Shown piece by piece: positions 25,956-32,955 of a DNA stretch of 55,159 nt. The notes below the pieces were generated by a model. That model was given only the letters and a program-made list of their open reading frames with translations, was not told the DNA's origin and searched no databases. Every line of letters begins with the position of its first letter. The stretch's first letter is position 1. The translations under genes were made by a program, and so were the position numbers. Origin of the DNA: Phycisphaera mikurensis (lineage in GTDB: Bacteria > Planctomycetota > Phycisphaerae > WQYP01); NCBI GenBank assembly GCA_022730455.1, contig DZDI01000005.1, positions 1-55,159 on the forward strand, written 5' to 3'.

Positions 25956-26778
25956 ATTCCCATTCCCCATGCATATCTGGACTGGTGAGGTCATAAAATC
26001 CATTAACAATCCATTCGTGGCCAAGATCAAGCCAAGCCAGTGCTTGGTCAGGTCCTCTCTCGGCAGGCATCCCGCGCGCCGTCAAACGAAATTCGATGAT
26101 GTTACGAGCATCTGGCGTTTCCAGTGGGCCGTGAATCAGCACGTGGAGCCGTCCGAGATTATTCTGGATCGGAAAGGCCGCAGTGTAGGTAATCCGGTCG
26201 GCCTGCGGCTGGAAACTGGAAGCGCGATCCCCCGATAGCTGCGGAAAGCAGCGTCTCGCTGCTGCGTGTACCGCTCCCGCCTCGTGTGAGATCGGAATCT
26301 GGTTTACATAGGTTACCTCACACTGGTTAATGGCCAACTGGCCAAGCCCGTGTTTGCGGATATGGTCCTCGAATTTTTTGAAATATTTTACAAAATTCGC
26401 CCTATTTTTTGTGTATGTGGGGTACTCCGCGGCCCCCGGCCTTGTACGCGCCCAGCCATGAATGAACCGGTCCCTCTGCAACTGTATACCGCCCTGGCCA
26501 TTTTCCAATGTTGTTGGTGACCGATACCACACCCGGGGCAACGGCAGATTGCCCCCAATTTGCCATTGGATCGGTGCCACGTGATAGCCTTGGGTGTCAA
26601 ATCGCTCGAAGGCGGGCGCAATCGGCTGGCGCTCTTCGACGATAGGGAATTCTTCTTTGACATCCAGCCAGAATAAACCAAAGTCGACCATACGTAAGCC
26701 GGAGAGGGGAGCAAACTGGACTGACAGCAAGGTCTCCACCAGAGGAGGTTTTGAAAATCTTGGCAGTGTCCTAGACAT
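25936..26778 (-). CDS. TIGR04255 family protein
   Basis: About 280 residues of a family defined only as sporadically distributed TIGR04255. Seen: the diagnostic opening FSKPPLVETLLSVQFAPLSG, then a central Q-R-DRF-HGW region, NQCEVTYVNQIP (a conserved strand with Y-N-I), and a C-terminal block LDLGHEWIVNGFYDLTSPDM that matches the family's usual H-I-F---T ending. Cytoplasmic, no signal. Function of the family is not established; it is typically found on mobile or accessory DNA. Start ATG at 26778 chosen as the first Met before the conserved N-terminus; an in-frame GTG at 26811 is possible and neither has a clear Shine-Dalgarno. First gene of a three-gene cassette. Confidence 0.8.
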   Translation of the reverse strand: MSRTLPRFSKPPLVETLLSVQFAPLSGLRMVDFGLFWLDVKEEFPIVEERQPIAPAFERFDTQGYHVAPIQWQIGGNLPLPRVWYRSPTTLENGQGGIQLQRDRFIHGWARTRPGAAEYPTYTKNRANFVKYFKKFEDHIRKHGLGQLAINQCEVTYVNQIPISHEAGAVHAAARRCFPQLSGDRASSFQPQADRITYTAAFPIQNNLGRLHVLIHGPLETPDARNIIEFRLTARGMPAERGPDQALAWLDLGHEWIVNGFYDLTSPDMHGEWEYVDEHQ

Positions 26779-27063
26779 ATTTCGGTAGCCCCGTACCGCT
26801 CGACCAACCACTGACGCTCGCCCGGAGGGATTCGCAAGCGGTGGCCGCGCGCATCCGTGAGTTTAGCCGCGACTGTCGCACTCGGCAACATTCAAACTCG
26901 GAACAACCCCGAAAATCCCACATCCGCGGCCATAAGGTGTAGCCGCCCAGTGCGTGTACCGGTTCAGCGCGAACAGGAGCAATAGCGCCTCAGGGACTAT
27001 GGGCTTCTTCGCCCGCGAGTTAATAACCGACCGCCATCAATCACGGCTATACGCAAGGCGGCG

Positions 27064-27444
27064 GTGGACTATCATGTATCTTTTACATCAATACCTGTGA
27101 GGTGGATACAGTTATGCGACTTCCCCTGTGCTATGGCGTGCATACAAGGCGGAGATATAAAATGGGGCTTTGTATTCGAAGGATTTACGAGTAATCACAT
27201 CTTCTCGCCCAAGCGTGCCGCACCCCTTCGATCTATATCTGCCGTGGAATTCTATCAGCAAGACAGTGCATTAAAGGCTTATCGTGAAGGAACCGGTTGG
27301 GGCATCACCTCACAATGGTTTGATAGTGATCACAAAGGGACTGAAATTAGCGCGTCATATCTGGTTGTGCCTTCGACACAACAAATGCTCATACTCCTGA
27401 CGGCATCAGAAGATGATCTTCCGGAGGGTTCAGATGACGATTGA
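27064..27444 (+). CDS. Hypothetical protein in the accessory region
   Basis: 126 residues if the GTG at 27064 is used, 103 from the ATG at 27133; not recognised. Seen: a soluble protein with SAVEFYQQDSALKAYREGTG, GWGITSQWFDSDH and a hydrophobic strand SYLVVPSTQQMLILLTA before an acidic tail (EDDLPEGSDDD). No clear Shine-Dalgarno for either start. It is divergent from the TIGR04255 cassette. A second reading frame starts inside its 3' end behind a strong GGAGG, which suggests it was the first gene of a small operon that has since decayed. It could itself be a fragment. Confidence 0.4.
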   Translation: MDYHVSFTSIPVRWIQLCDFPCAMACIQGGDIKWGFVFEGFTSNHIFSPKRAAPLRSISAVEFYQQDSALKAYREGTGWGITSQWFDSDHKGTEISASYLVVPSTQQMLILLTASEDDLPEGSDDD

Positions 27445-27585
27445 TGTATTGGCTGAAGAATGGTTTCGTGGTGATAGTTCTTAGCTTATTGGGACCGCCG
27501 TGATTCGGAATCTAAATACGTTTCCACCATTACCACGCCACGAAGCAAAGGCCGTTGCGTACTCAAGTCCGAACGCCAACCGTAA
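27434..27585 (+). pseudogene. Probable frameshifted small gene behind a strong RBS
   Basis: ATG at 27434 is preceded by GGAGG (about 27422-27426) and overlaps the previous gene. It encodes only 16 codons (MTIDVLAEEWFRGDSS) before TAG. Shifting one base near 27475 reopens a frame reading FLAYWDRRDSESKYVS and ending at TAA 27583-27585. A one-base indel in a small gene of about 50 codons would explain both. Not recognised; the case rests on the RBS and the continuity. Confidence 0.3.
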
Positions 27586-27598
27586 GGGGTTTAGGAGA

Positions 27599-28644
27599 TT
27601 ACCTCGACGCACCGTTGATAGCCGATTCCATCTCATCAAGGACGGCCAGAATTTGTTCAAAGGTCGGAACCGGACCAAAAATCATCTCCCGCATGTTCTG
27701 ATAATCCCGGCGAAGTTCGCCGAAGCGTGATTCAGGTGGAACAAGTCGAAGTGTGCCGGGGTGGGCCTTCGCGTATTGGGCTGATGCTGATGCGAAGAAA
27801 ACGCTTTTATGCGCGGCAACTTTGAGTAGCAATTCCGTGTCTTTCATAGCCTCATGACCGATGCCATGCTCATACATTCGAACCAAATCGTAATAATGGC
27901 GCGACTGCCGATCACGCAAAATCTTATTGGCCGGGGCGTGGTGCCAAGCGTGCAGGATCGTCGCCTTTTTTCAGAAGGTGCGTTCAGCCGCCAAAACATG
28001 CACGGAGCATGTGGGTGATTCAAAGATTGCTGGGAAATCCTCTGCTACGTATAGAAGCACTGTGCCATTACCCGCGGGCCAATGATCGGAACGAGCGCCG
28101 ATCTCCAAACGGACGACAGGGCCGATGTATGCTGGCTCTGTGTTCGATGTTGCCGTACCACTGACGGGATAGCGGAACACCAATGTCTGCTGATCGGTGG
28201 CGTCGCCAGCAAAGTTCAAAGCCCATGCTTCCCCGGCGACTTTACCAAGCGCACTGCCGAACGACCCACGAAGTTGGGGAAGAAGTGCGTCACGAATGAG
28301 TTCTCGGCAGATGTCCGTGAGCGAATCCAATCGCCTTTGACGGTGCTTGCCCGTCTTGGCGGCGGGATCGGAATTGCCGCTGAATCCCAAATCACTTTGG
28401 TTGAAGGATAGATCAATGTCTTCCGAAAATCGCTCTATCACTTTGAATACCTTGGCGAGCGATGTCCCCCCTTTAAAGAGTAATCCCGCTGGTGACGGGT
28501 TGAGCATACAGAGGCGTTTTAGTGTCCAACAGACCCAGAAATCTATTTCGATAATGGATGCACTCAATCCGTGTCACGCCGCGCCGCTACAGCGCGGAAC
28601 AGGTCGGCTCGATCGCTGGCTGATCGTTGTGCGAATTTATCCAT
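27599..28644 (-). pseudogene. abiEii: AbiEii/AbiGii-type nucleotidyltransferase toxin, broken twice
   Basis: Remains of a toxin of about 345 residues from a type IV AbiE system; the family transfers nucleotides to block growth during phage infection. Three pieces lie in order on the minus strand. From ATG 28644, MDKFAQRSASDRADLFRAV runs to about 28570. After a one-base loss the frame resumes with SASIIEIDFWVCWTLKRL and FKGGTSLAKVFKVIERFSED, holding the nucleotidyltransferase GGTSL and D-D motif. It stops at TGA 27971-27973 inside a conserved F-W-E-K-A-T-I-L-H segment, where the TGA stands for the Trp; reading on in the same frame gives AWHHAPANKILRDRQSRHYYDL and the rest to TAA at 27599. Both lesions are single-site, so decay is recent. 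The start overlaps the antitoxin stop by 8 bases. Confidence 0.85.
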
Positions 28645-29269
28645 GCTTGGCCTCCGTCGGCTTACCGGCGTGGCCTGCGATCTGCCGGACGATGTCAGCC
28701 ATCCAATCGGTGGTGTAGCGGGCATCTTTGAGCAGATCGTGCTTGTCCTTCGCCCGAATGACAGTCTTAAGCCGAGCCACAACGCTCGCGTCCACCGCTT
28801 GTTTACCTATGTGCCGCAGGGCTTGGAAAACCAAGGCGCTGGTCTGGCTGCCCGATGGCAGCTCTTTGAGAGCAACATGCTTAATCTGCAATTCCATCTT
28901 TCCGACGCGGATACGCCGAGATCGCCCATCGCTCAAATACACAAACTTGGCAGGCACCTGTGTGAATAAGCCAAAAATATTGGCGGCGACGGCGCCGGAC
29001 GGGACCATGCGGCTGCCGGTTCGGCGACCAATCGCTTGGGCAATCTGGTTTACTTCCGGTACGACTGCGATCTTCAAACGAGGATTGACCCGCGGGTAGT
29101 AGTAAAGCCCACGCCCCAGACGCTGGATGTCGCCGGAACGAACCAATCGGGAAAGTGCTTGGTCGGTGGCATATCGCGTACCAATGTCGAGAAAATCCTT
29201 TGGAGTAAAGACCTCGCCCTGGCCAGTCGACCGGATGCGGTTAAGAATAATCTGTTTCACGGTATCCAT
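28637..29269 (-). CDS. AbiEi-like antitoxin/regulator (DUF6088 family)
   Basis: A 210-residue antitoxin-type repressor. Seen: an N-terminal winged helix (GEVFTPKDFLDIGTRYATDQALSRL is the HTH, split here as two motifs, followed by RLGRGLYYYPR at about residue 55), then the DUF6088 body PEVNQIAQAIGRRTG, VPSGAVAANIFGL, FVYLSDGRSRRIRVG and a C-terminal DARYTTDWMADIVRQIAG. In AbiE systems this protein binds the promoter DNA and neutralises the toxin indirectly. Start ATG at 29269. The frame is intact, in contrast to the toxin immediately downstream, whose start codon overlaps its TAA. The reading upstream of the ATG contains no family sequence. Confidence 0.85.
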   Translation of the reverse strand: MDTVKQIILNRIRSTGQGEVFTPKDFLDIGTRYATDQALSRLVRSGDIQRLGRGLYYYPRVNPRLKIAVVPEVNQIAQAIGRRTGSRMVPSGAVAANIFGLFTQVPAKFVYLSDGRSRRIRVGKMELQIKHVALKELPSGSQTSALVFQALRHIGKQAVDASVVARLKTVIRAKDKHDLLKDARYTTDWMADIVRQIAGHAGKPTEAKHG

Positions 29270-29544
29270 AATAGCGGCCTCGTCAGAAAAGTGTATACGT
29301 TTTTCTGACAGACAGCAACCCTCTCGTTTTCGGTTGCCGATGGCGGGTGGGGCCAGCCAGCAGAGCCGTGTCATTCGATCTTTATCACCGAATCCCACCA
29401 TGTGTGATATGGTTGCGGCAGACTATATGGAATTTGGTAACAGGGCTTATAGCGTGCCGATCTGCCGATTTAGTGTAGTGATTCGATGAAAGTAAATACA
29501 ATATAGATGTCCTATTCATTCATTCTGAACCGATCCGCCGGCTG
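29270..29544. other. Intergenic, promoter side of the AbiE locus
   Basis: No gene is supported. It should hold the AbiE promoter; inverted repeats expected for AbiEi binding are not obvious to me (TCAGAAAAGTGTATACGTTT at 29282 contains a short GTATAC palindrome). Confidence 0.3.
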
Positions 29545-29694
29545 GTGCTCTGTCACGTCTACAAATTAGGATTGATTGGCCGCAAACACACCGATTTAGG
29601 GCGTCGGGCCGGCGGCGACTCTGATGAAGATGAGTCGTCAAAGCCCGAGAACGCCGCAGGCGGGGACACCCGTCGCCGCGTACGTCGCAATTAA
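29545..29694 (+). pseudogene. Possible 3' remnant of a gene fused to a repeat
   Basis: A frame open from the repeat to TAA at 29692-29694 ends in an acidic then basic tail: RRAGGDSDEDESSKPENAAG followed by TRRRVRRN. Such tails occur on many RNA- or ribosome-associated proteins, but the identity is not recognisable. No start codon with a ribosome binding site is present, and the 5' part is the repeat sequence, so this may be a truncated gene end. It converges on ffh with 7 bases between stops. Confidence 0.3.
29546..29575 (+). repeat. Dispersed repeat family 2, copy A
   Basis: TGCTCTGTCACGTCTACAAA then TTAGGATTGA, 28 of about 30 bases as in the copy at 33861. Both copies are later followed by TTGGCCGCAAAC, here directly and at the other locus after about 118 extra bases. 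Confidence 0.6.
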
Positions 29695-29701
29695 TACATA
29701 G

Positions 29702-31135
29702 TTATTTTCCGCGGCGGCGTTTATCCCGCATGCGGCGCTTCTGTTCCGGCGTCAGACGACTGGGGGTTTGGTGAGTCCCGCCGGCGGTCCCTGCGAAGCT
29801 CGTGTAGATAGATGGGTCTTCTATGGCCTTCATGCGGCTGCTTGGTGACAATTGTGAAAGCTTGCGCGCAACATTGCGGGCGGATTCAAAACCTTTCACC
29901 AGCTTGGATACTTCCTCCGGTGCAACGCCCGAACCGCGGGCGATGCGCCGCCGACGCGATCCATTTATTTCCTCTGGAGCACCGCGTTCATACGGTGTCA
30001 TGCTGCGGATGATCGCCTCAGCTCGATCGAGTTCCTTATCCGAAATCTGCACATCCTTTAATTGACTCGATACCCCGGGCAGCATGCCCAGGATGTGTTT
30101 CAATGGCCCCATTTTGCGCAGACTCTGCATCTGATCGAGAAAGTCTTCCAGCGTAAAGGTTGCCTTGGCTATTTTTTCCTGCATCCGCTGGGCGCTGGCT
30201 TCGTCAAATTCCTTTTGCGCCTTTTCAACCAGACTTACCACATCACCCATACCCAAAATGCGATCCGCCATGCGGGTGGGATGAAATTCCTCCAGCATGG
30301 TGAGTTTTTCGCCCACGCCGACAAAGCGAATTGGCTTGCCAGTAACAGCCTTGACAGAAAGTGCCGCACCACCGCGCGTATCGGAATCAAATTTGGTTAA
30401 TATGATCCCGCCGATTTCCAGTTCCCGGTTAAAGGCTTTGGCCGCATTTACGGCATCCTGCCCGACCATCGCATCAACCACTAGAAAAATGTGATGTGGT
30501 TTGACCACTTGTTGTACCTGCCGAAGTTCCTGCATCAACGGTGCGTCAATATGAAGGCGACCGGCGGTATCCAGTATCACCACATCACAGCCCAACTCGC
30601 GGGCTTTCTCGATGGATCGGCGACAAATCGTCACCGGCCCAACCGACGGGTCATCACGATACACAGGCACTTCCACTTGTTGGGCCAGCGTTTCAAGCTG
30701 ATCCATGGCGGCAGGACGTTGGGTGTCGGCGGCGACCAGCAGTGGTTGCCGCCCCTTGCCTTTGAGATACAGCGCCAGCTTGCCGCACGTGGTGGTTTTG
30801 CCCGCGCCCTGCAGACCGCACATCATGATGATGGTGGGGCCGGTTGTAAAAGAAAATATCTCATGATCCACCGGCCCCATAAGCTCAGCCAACTGCTGGT
30901 GGACGATGGCCACAAGCTGCTGATCGGGATTGATGGAGGCAAGCACCTTCTGGCCGATGGCCTTGTCCAGCACGGATGCAATGAAGCTATCCACGACGGC
31001 CTGATTGACATCCGCGTCCAGCAGGGCCCGCCGGACCTGCTCCAAGGCTTCCCGAACATTGCTTTCGGTGATGCGCCCGCGCCCGGAAATATTCCGGAAC
31101 AGCGACACGAACTGGTTGGATAACTGATCAAACAT
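29702..31135 (-). CDS. ffh: Signal recognition particle GTPase Ffh (SRP54)
   Basis: A 477-residue SRP54 that binds SRP RNA and signal sequences and delivers ribosomes to FtsY. Seen: N-domain beginning MFDQLSNQFVSLFRNISGRG, the ALLDADVN motif, G1 GLQGAGKTTTCGKLA, G3 DTAGRLHID, G4 TKFDSDTRGGAALS, and the Met-rich M-domain (LEDFLDQMQSLRKMGPLKHI, IINGSRRRRIARGSG-type RNA-binding segment seen here as EEINGSRRRRIARGSG). The C-terminus is basic (MRDKRRRGK). Full length. The start is fixed by the family N-terminus although no Shine-Dalgarno precedes it. It lies 21 bases after ispG and is probably co-transcribed. Confidence 0.98.
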   Translation of the reverse strand: MFDQLSNQFVSLFRNISGRGRITESNVREALEQVRRALLDADVNQAVVDSFIASVLDKAIGQKVLASINPDQQLVAIVHQQLAELMGPVDHEIFSFTTGPTIIMMCGLQGAGKTTTCGKLALYLKGKGRQPLLVAADTQRPAAMDQLETLAQQVEVPVYRDDPSVGPVTICRRSIEKARELGCDVVILDTAGRLHIDAPLMQELRQVQQVVKPHHIFLVVDAMVGQDAVNAAKAFNRELEIGGIILTKFDSDTRGGAALSVKAVTGKPIRFVGVGEKLTMLEEFHPTRMADRILGMGDVVSLVEKAQKEFDEASAQRMQEKIAKATFTLEDFLDQMQSLRKMGPLKHILGMLPGVSSQLKDVQISDKELDRAEAIIRSMTPYERGAPEEINGSRRRRIARGSGVAPEEVSKLVKGFESARNVARKLSQLSPSSRMKAIEDPSIYTSFAGTAGGTHQTPSRLTPEQKRRMRDKRRRGK

Positions 31136-31156
31136 GAGGAAAATATCTTTCGCGTA

Positions 31157-32401
31157 TTAAGACTGTAATATCGGAAGTGATGCGCCGCCGGCCTTTTCGG
31201 CCGCAATTTTTGAATAACCCGAGCCCAGCTCACCAATGGGATCCGGCGGGATGATATCCACCAGCTTTTCACCCAGTTTGGCCTCACCCCGATTGACTTT
31301 ATCCTGGAACAGCCGGCATTGCTCCAGCAGGGCGTCGAGAATCTTTTCTTCCGGCACATTGGCCACCTTCTGCCCCTGGACGTATATGATTCCGCGTTTA
31401 TCGCCGGCAAAAATCGCGACATCCGCCCCTTCACATTCGCCGGGACCGTTGACCACGCAGCCCATCACAGCGACTTTAATCGGTGCGGTAATGTGCTCCT
31501 TGAGTTTGGCGTTCACCTGCTGCACAAGTGTGAAAAGATCTACTTGAATCCGTCCGCAGGTGGGACAGGCAATAAGTTCCGCCCCTTTACGATTGCGCAA
31601 GGCCAATACGTAAAGTAATTCCAGCCCGTCCTGCACCTCATAGATCGGATCGTTGGCATAACTGATGCGAATCGTATCGCCTATGCCATTGGCCAGCAGC
31701 GTACCCAGCGGCACCACACTGCGAATAGTCCCCGTCTCCTTGGGGCCGGCGTGGGTCACACCCAGATGCAATGGATGATCAAAGCGACGGGATATCTCGG
31801 TATAGGCGTCAATGACCAGCAGAGGATCGATGGATTTAGCGGAGATGACAATATCGTAAAAATTGCGCTCGTAAAAAATATCCAGATATTCTTCCAATTT
31901 GGAAATCATGATTGCCAGCAGATGCCCATGGCGATTATCGCTGAAAACAGCGCCAAGCTCTTTCATTCGCCGTTGTTTGTCTTTACGTTCAACAATGGAG
32001 CCTTCATTGACCCCGACGCGGATGGGAATGCTGCGTTCTTTGCAGGCATCAATCACTTTTTCAACCTGTGTTCGGTCGTTAATGTTGCCAGGGTTCAGGC
32101 GTATCTTCTGCACCCCCGCATCGAGAGCCTCCAGTGCCCGTTGAAAGTGAAAGTGCACATCGGCCACCACCGGCACAGTCACCTGTTTGAGAATTTCCTT
32201 CAGGGCTTCCGTATCTTTTCGCTCGGGCACCGCCACGCGGACGATGTCCGCTCCGGCCGCTGCAAGCTTGTTGATTTCGCGTACACAACCATCGATATCG
32301 TGCGTGTAGCCACTGGTCATCGACTGCACCGCCACAGGGGCGTCACCGCCGATTAAAACATTTCCTACCTTAACTTGCCGGGTTTTTCGCCGCTTGATCA
32401 T
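31157..32401 (-). CDS. ispG: 4-hydroxy-3-methylbut-2-enyl diphosphate synthase IspG (GcpE)
   Basis: A 414-residue [4Fe-4S] enzyme of the MEP isoprenoid pathway that converts MEcPP to HMBPP. Seen: RQVKVGNVLIGGDAPVAVQS with MTSG at the N-terminus, the TIM barrel (ADVHFHFQRALEALDAGVQ, KIRLNPGNI, PIRVGVNEGS), and the cluster cysteines in ACPTCGR and in MGCVVNGPGECEGAD, which also gives the conserved NGPGE. Length fits the bacterial two-domain form without the plant/Chlamydia insert. Start ATG at 32401 is preceded by GAGAAAGG; an upstream extension is open but lacks family sequence. First gene of the ispG-ffh pair. Confidence 0.97.
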   Translation of the reverse strand: MIKRRKTRQVKVGNVLIGGDAPVAVQSMTSGYTHDIDGCVREINKLAAAGADIVRVAVPERKDTEALKEILKQVTVPVVADVHFHFQRALEALDAGVQKIRLNPGNINDRTQVEKVIDACKERSIPIRVGVNEGSIVERKDKQRRMKELGAVFSDNRHGHLLAIMISKLEEYLDIFYERNFYDIVISAKSIDPLLVIDAYTEISRRFDHPLHLGVTHAGPKETGTIRSVVPLGTLLANGIGDTIRISYANDPIYEVQDGLELLYVLALRNRKGAELIACPTCGRIQVDLFTLVQQVNAKLKEHITAPIKVAVMGCVVNGPGECEGADVAIFAGDKRGIIYVQGQKVANVPEEKILDALLEQCRLFQDKVNRGEAKLGEKLVDIIPPDPIGELGSGYSKIAAEKAGGASLPILQS

Positions 32402-32440
32402 ATAGCCTTTCTCCGCTGGGCCCAAAGAGCCTAAAAGGGA

Positions 32441-32469
32441 ATTGTAGCGGATATTCACCAGTTTTATAA
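32441..32469 (-). promoter_or_regulatory. Possible promoter of ispG-ffh
   Basis: Minus strand: -10 TACAAT (32441-32446), 17-base spacer, weak -35 TTATAA (32464-32469). The -10 is the same hexamer as at dps and the PEP-CTERM gene. A leader of about 33 bases would result. Confidence 0.35.
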
Positions 32470-32530
32470 CTGCCGCGATGGCCCGGATAGATTATTTTGG
32501 GTTCATCCCAATTTGGAAAAGATGCGGGCG

Positions 32531-32593
32531 GGGACGGAACACGATCTTGGCATTTATCGGGGGGGGACGGAACATGATCTTGGCATTTATTGG
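32531..32593. repeat. Tandem repeat, 33-base period, two copies
   Basis: GGGACGGAACAYGATCTTGG followed by CATTTATYGG, at 32531-32560 and 32564-32593, differing at two positions. The period is a multiple of three, but no reading frame across it has a ribosome binding site. It resembles REP-type intergenic repeats. Confidence 0.6.
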
Positions 32594-32635
32594 CATGCGA
32601 CGGCACCGTTTTTCATGCCGTCAGAACATTTCTCT

Positions 32636-32705
32636 GCGATCTTCGCGATCTTGGCGGCGCAGGTTATTTCTTTTGTTCACCGCAAAGGGCGCAAAGAAAC
32701 GCCAG
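32636..32705. repeat. Imperfect inverted repeat of the CACCGCAAAG...CGCAAAG type
   Basis: CTCTGCGATCTTCGCGATC with CTTGGCGG on one side and TTCACCGCAAAGGGCGCAAA with GAAACGCCAGG on the other form imperfect arms. Similar wording recurs in intergenic DNA of many bacterial genomes (memory, not a search). Together with the tandem repeat this fills most of the 554-base gap 32402-32955, which shows no gene. Confidence 0.4.
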
Positions 32706-32955
32706 GTTAAGTAAATCTTTTATATGAAACGGTCTGCGCGACACATAAACCAACATCATCATGCGGTCGCCTGCAACGGCATAGGTGTTTTAGCATGTCA
32801 TAGTTACTGGGATGCAGAAATCGCGATAGAGCTGGCAACATTTATCAACAAACTGTAACTTACGGGTCAATGATTGGTTTATGCCAGTAGAAGGTAACGC
32901 TGGTTGCGGCGCAACTGGCTGGATGTTTATTATTGCCGTGAAGGAGTTAAGAAAT

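Noticed and set aside
27971-27973. TGA in AbiEii read as Trp or selenocysteine
   Set aside because: TGA is used as a normal stop at many genes here, including overlapping TGATG and ATGA junctions. No SECIS-like hairpin is evident, and a second lesion (frameshift) already breaks the gene.
24843-29700. An integrative element with att sites
   Set aside because: No integrase and no second copy of the tRNA 3' end could be found by eye; the region is reported as accessory only.
30491-31123. A 210-residue plus-strand ORF across ffh
   Set aside because: Exactly antisense to the conserved SRP54 GTPase domain.
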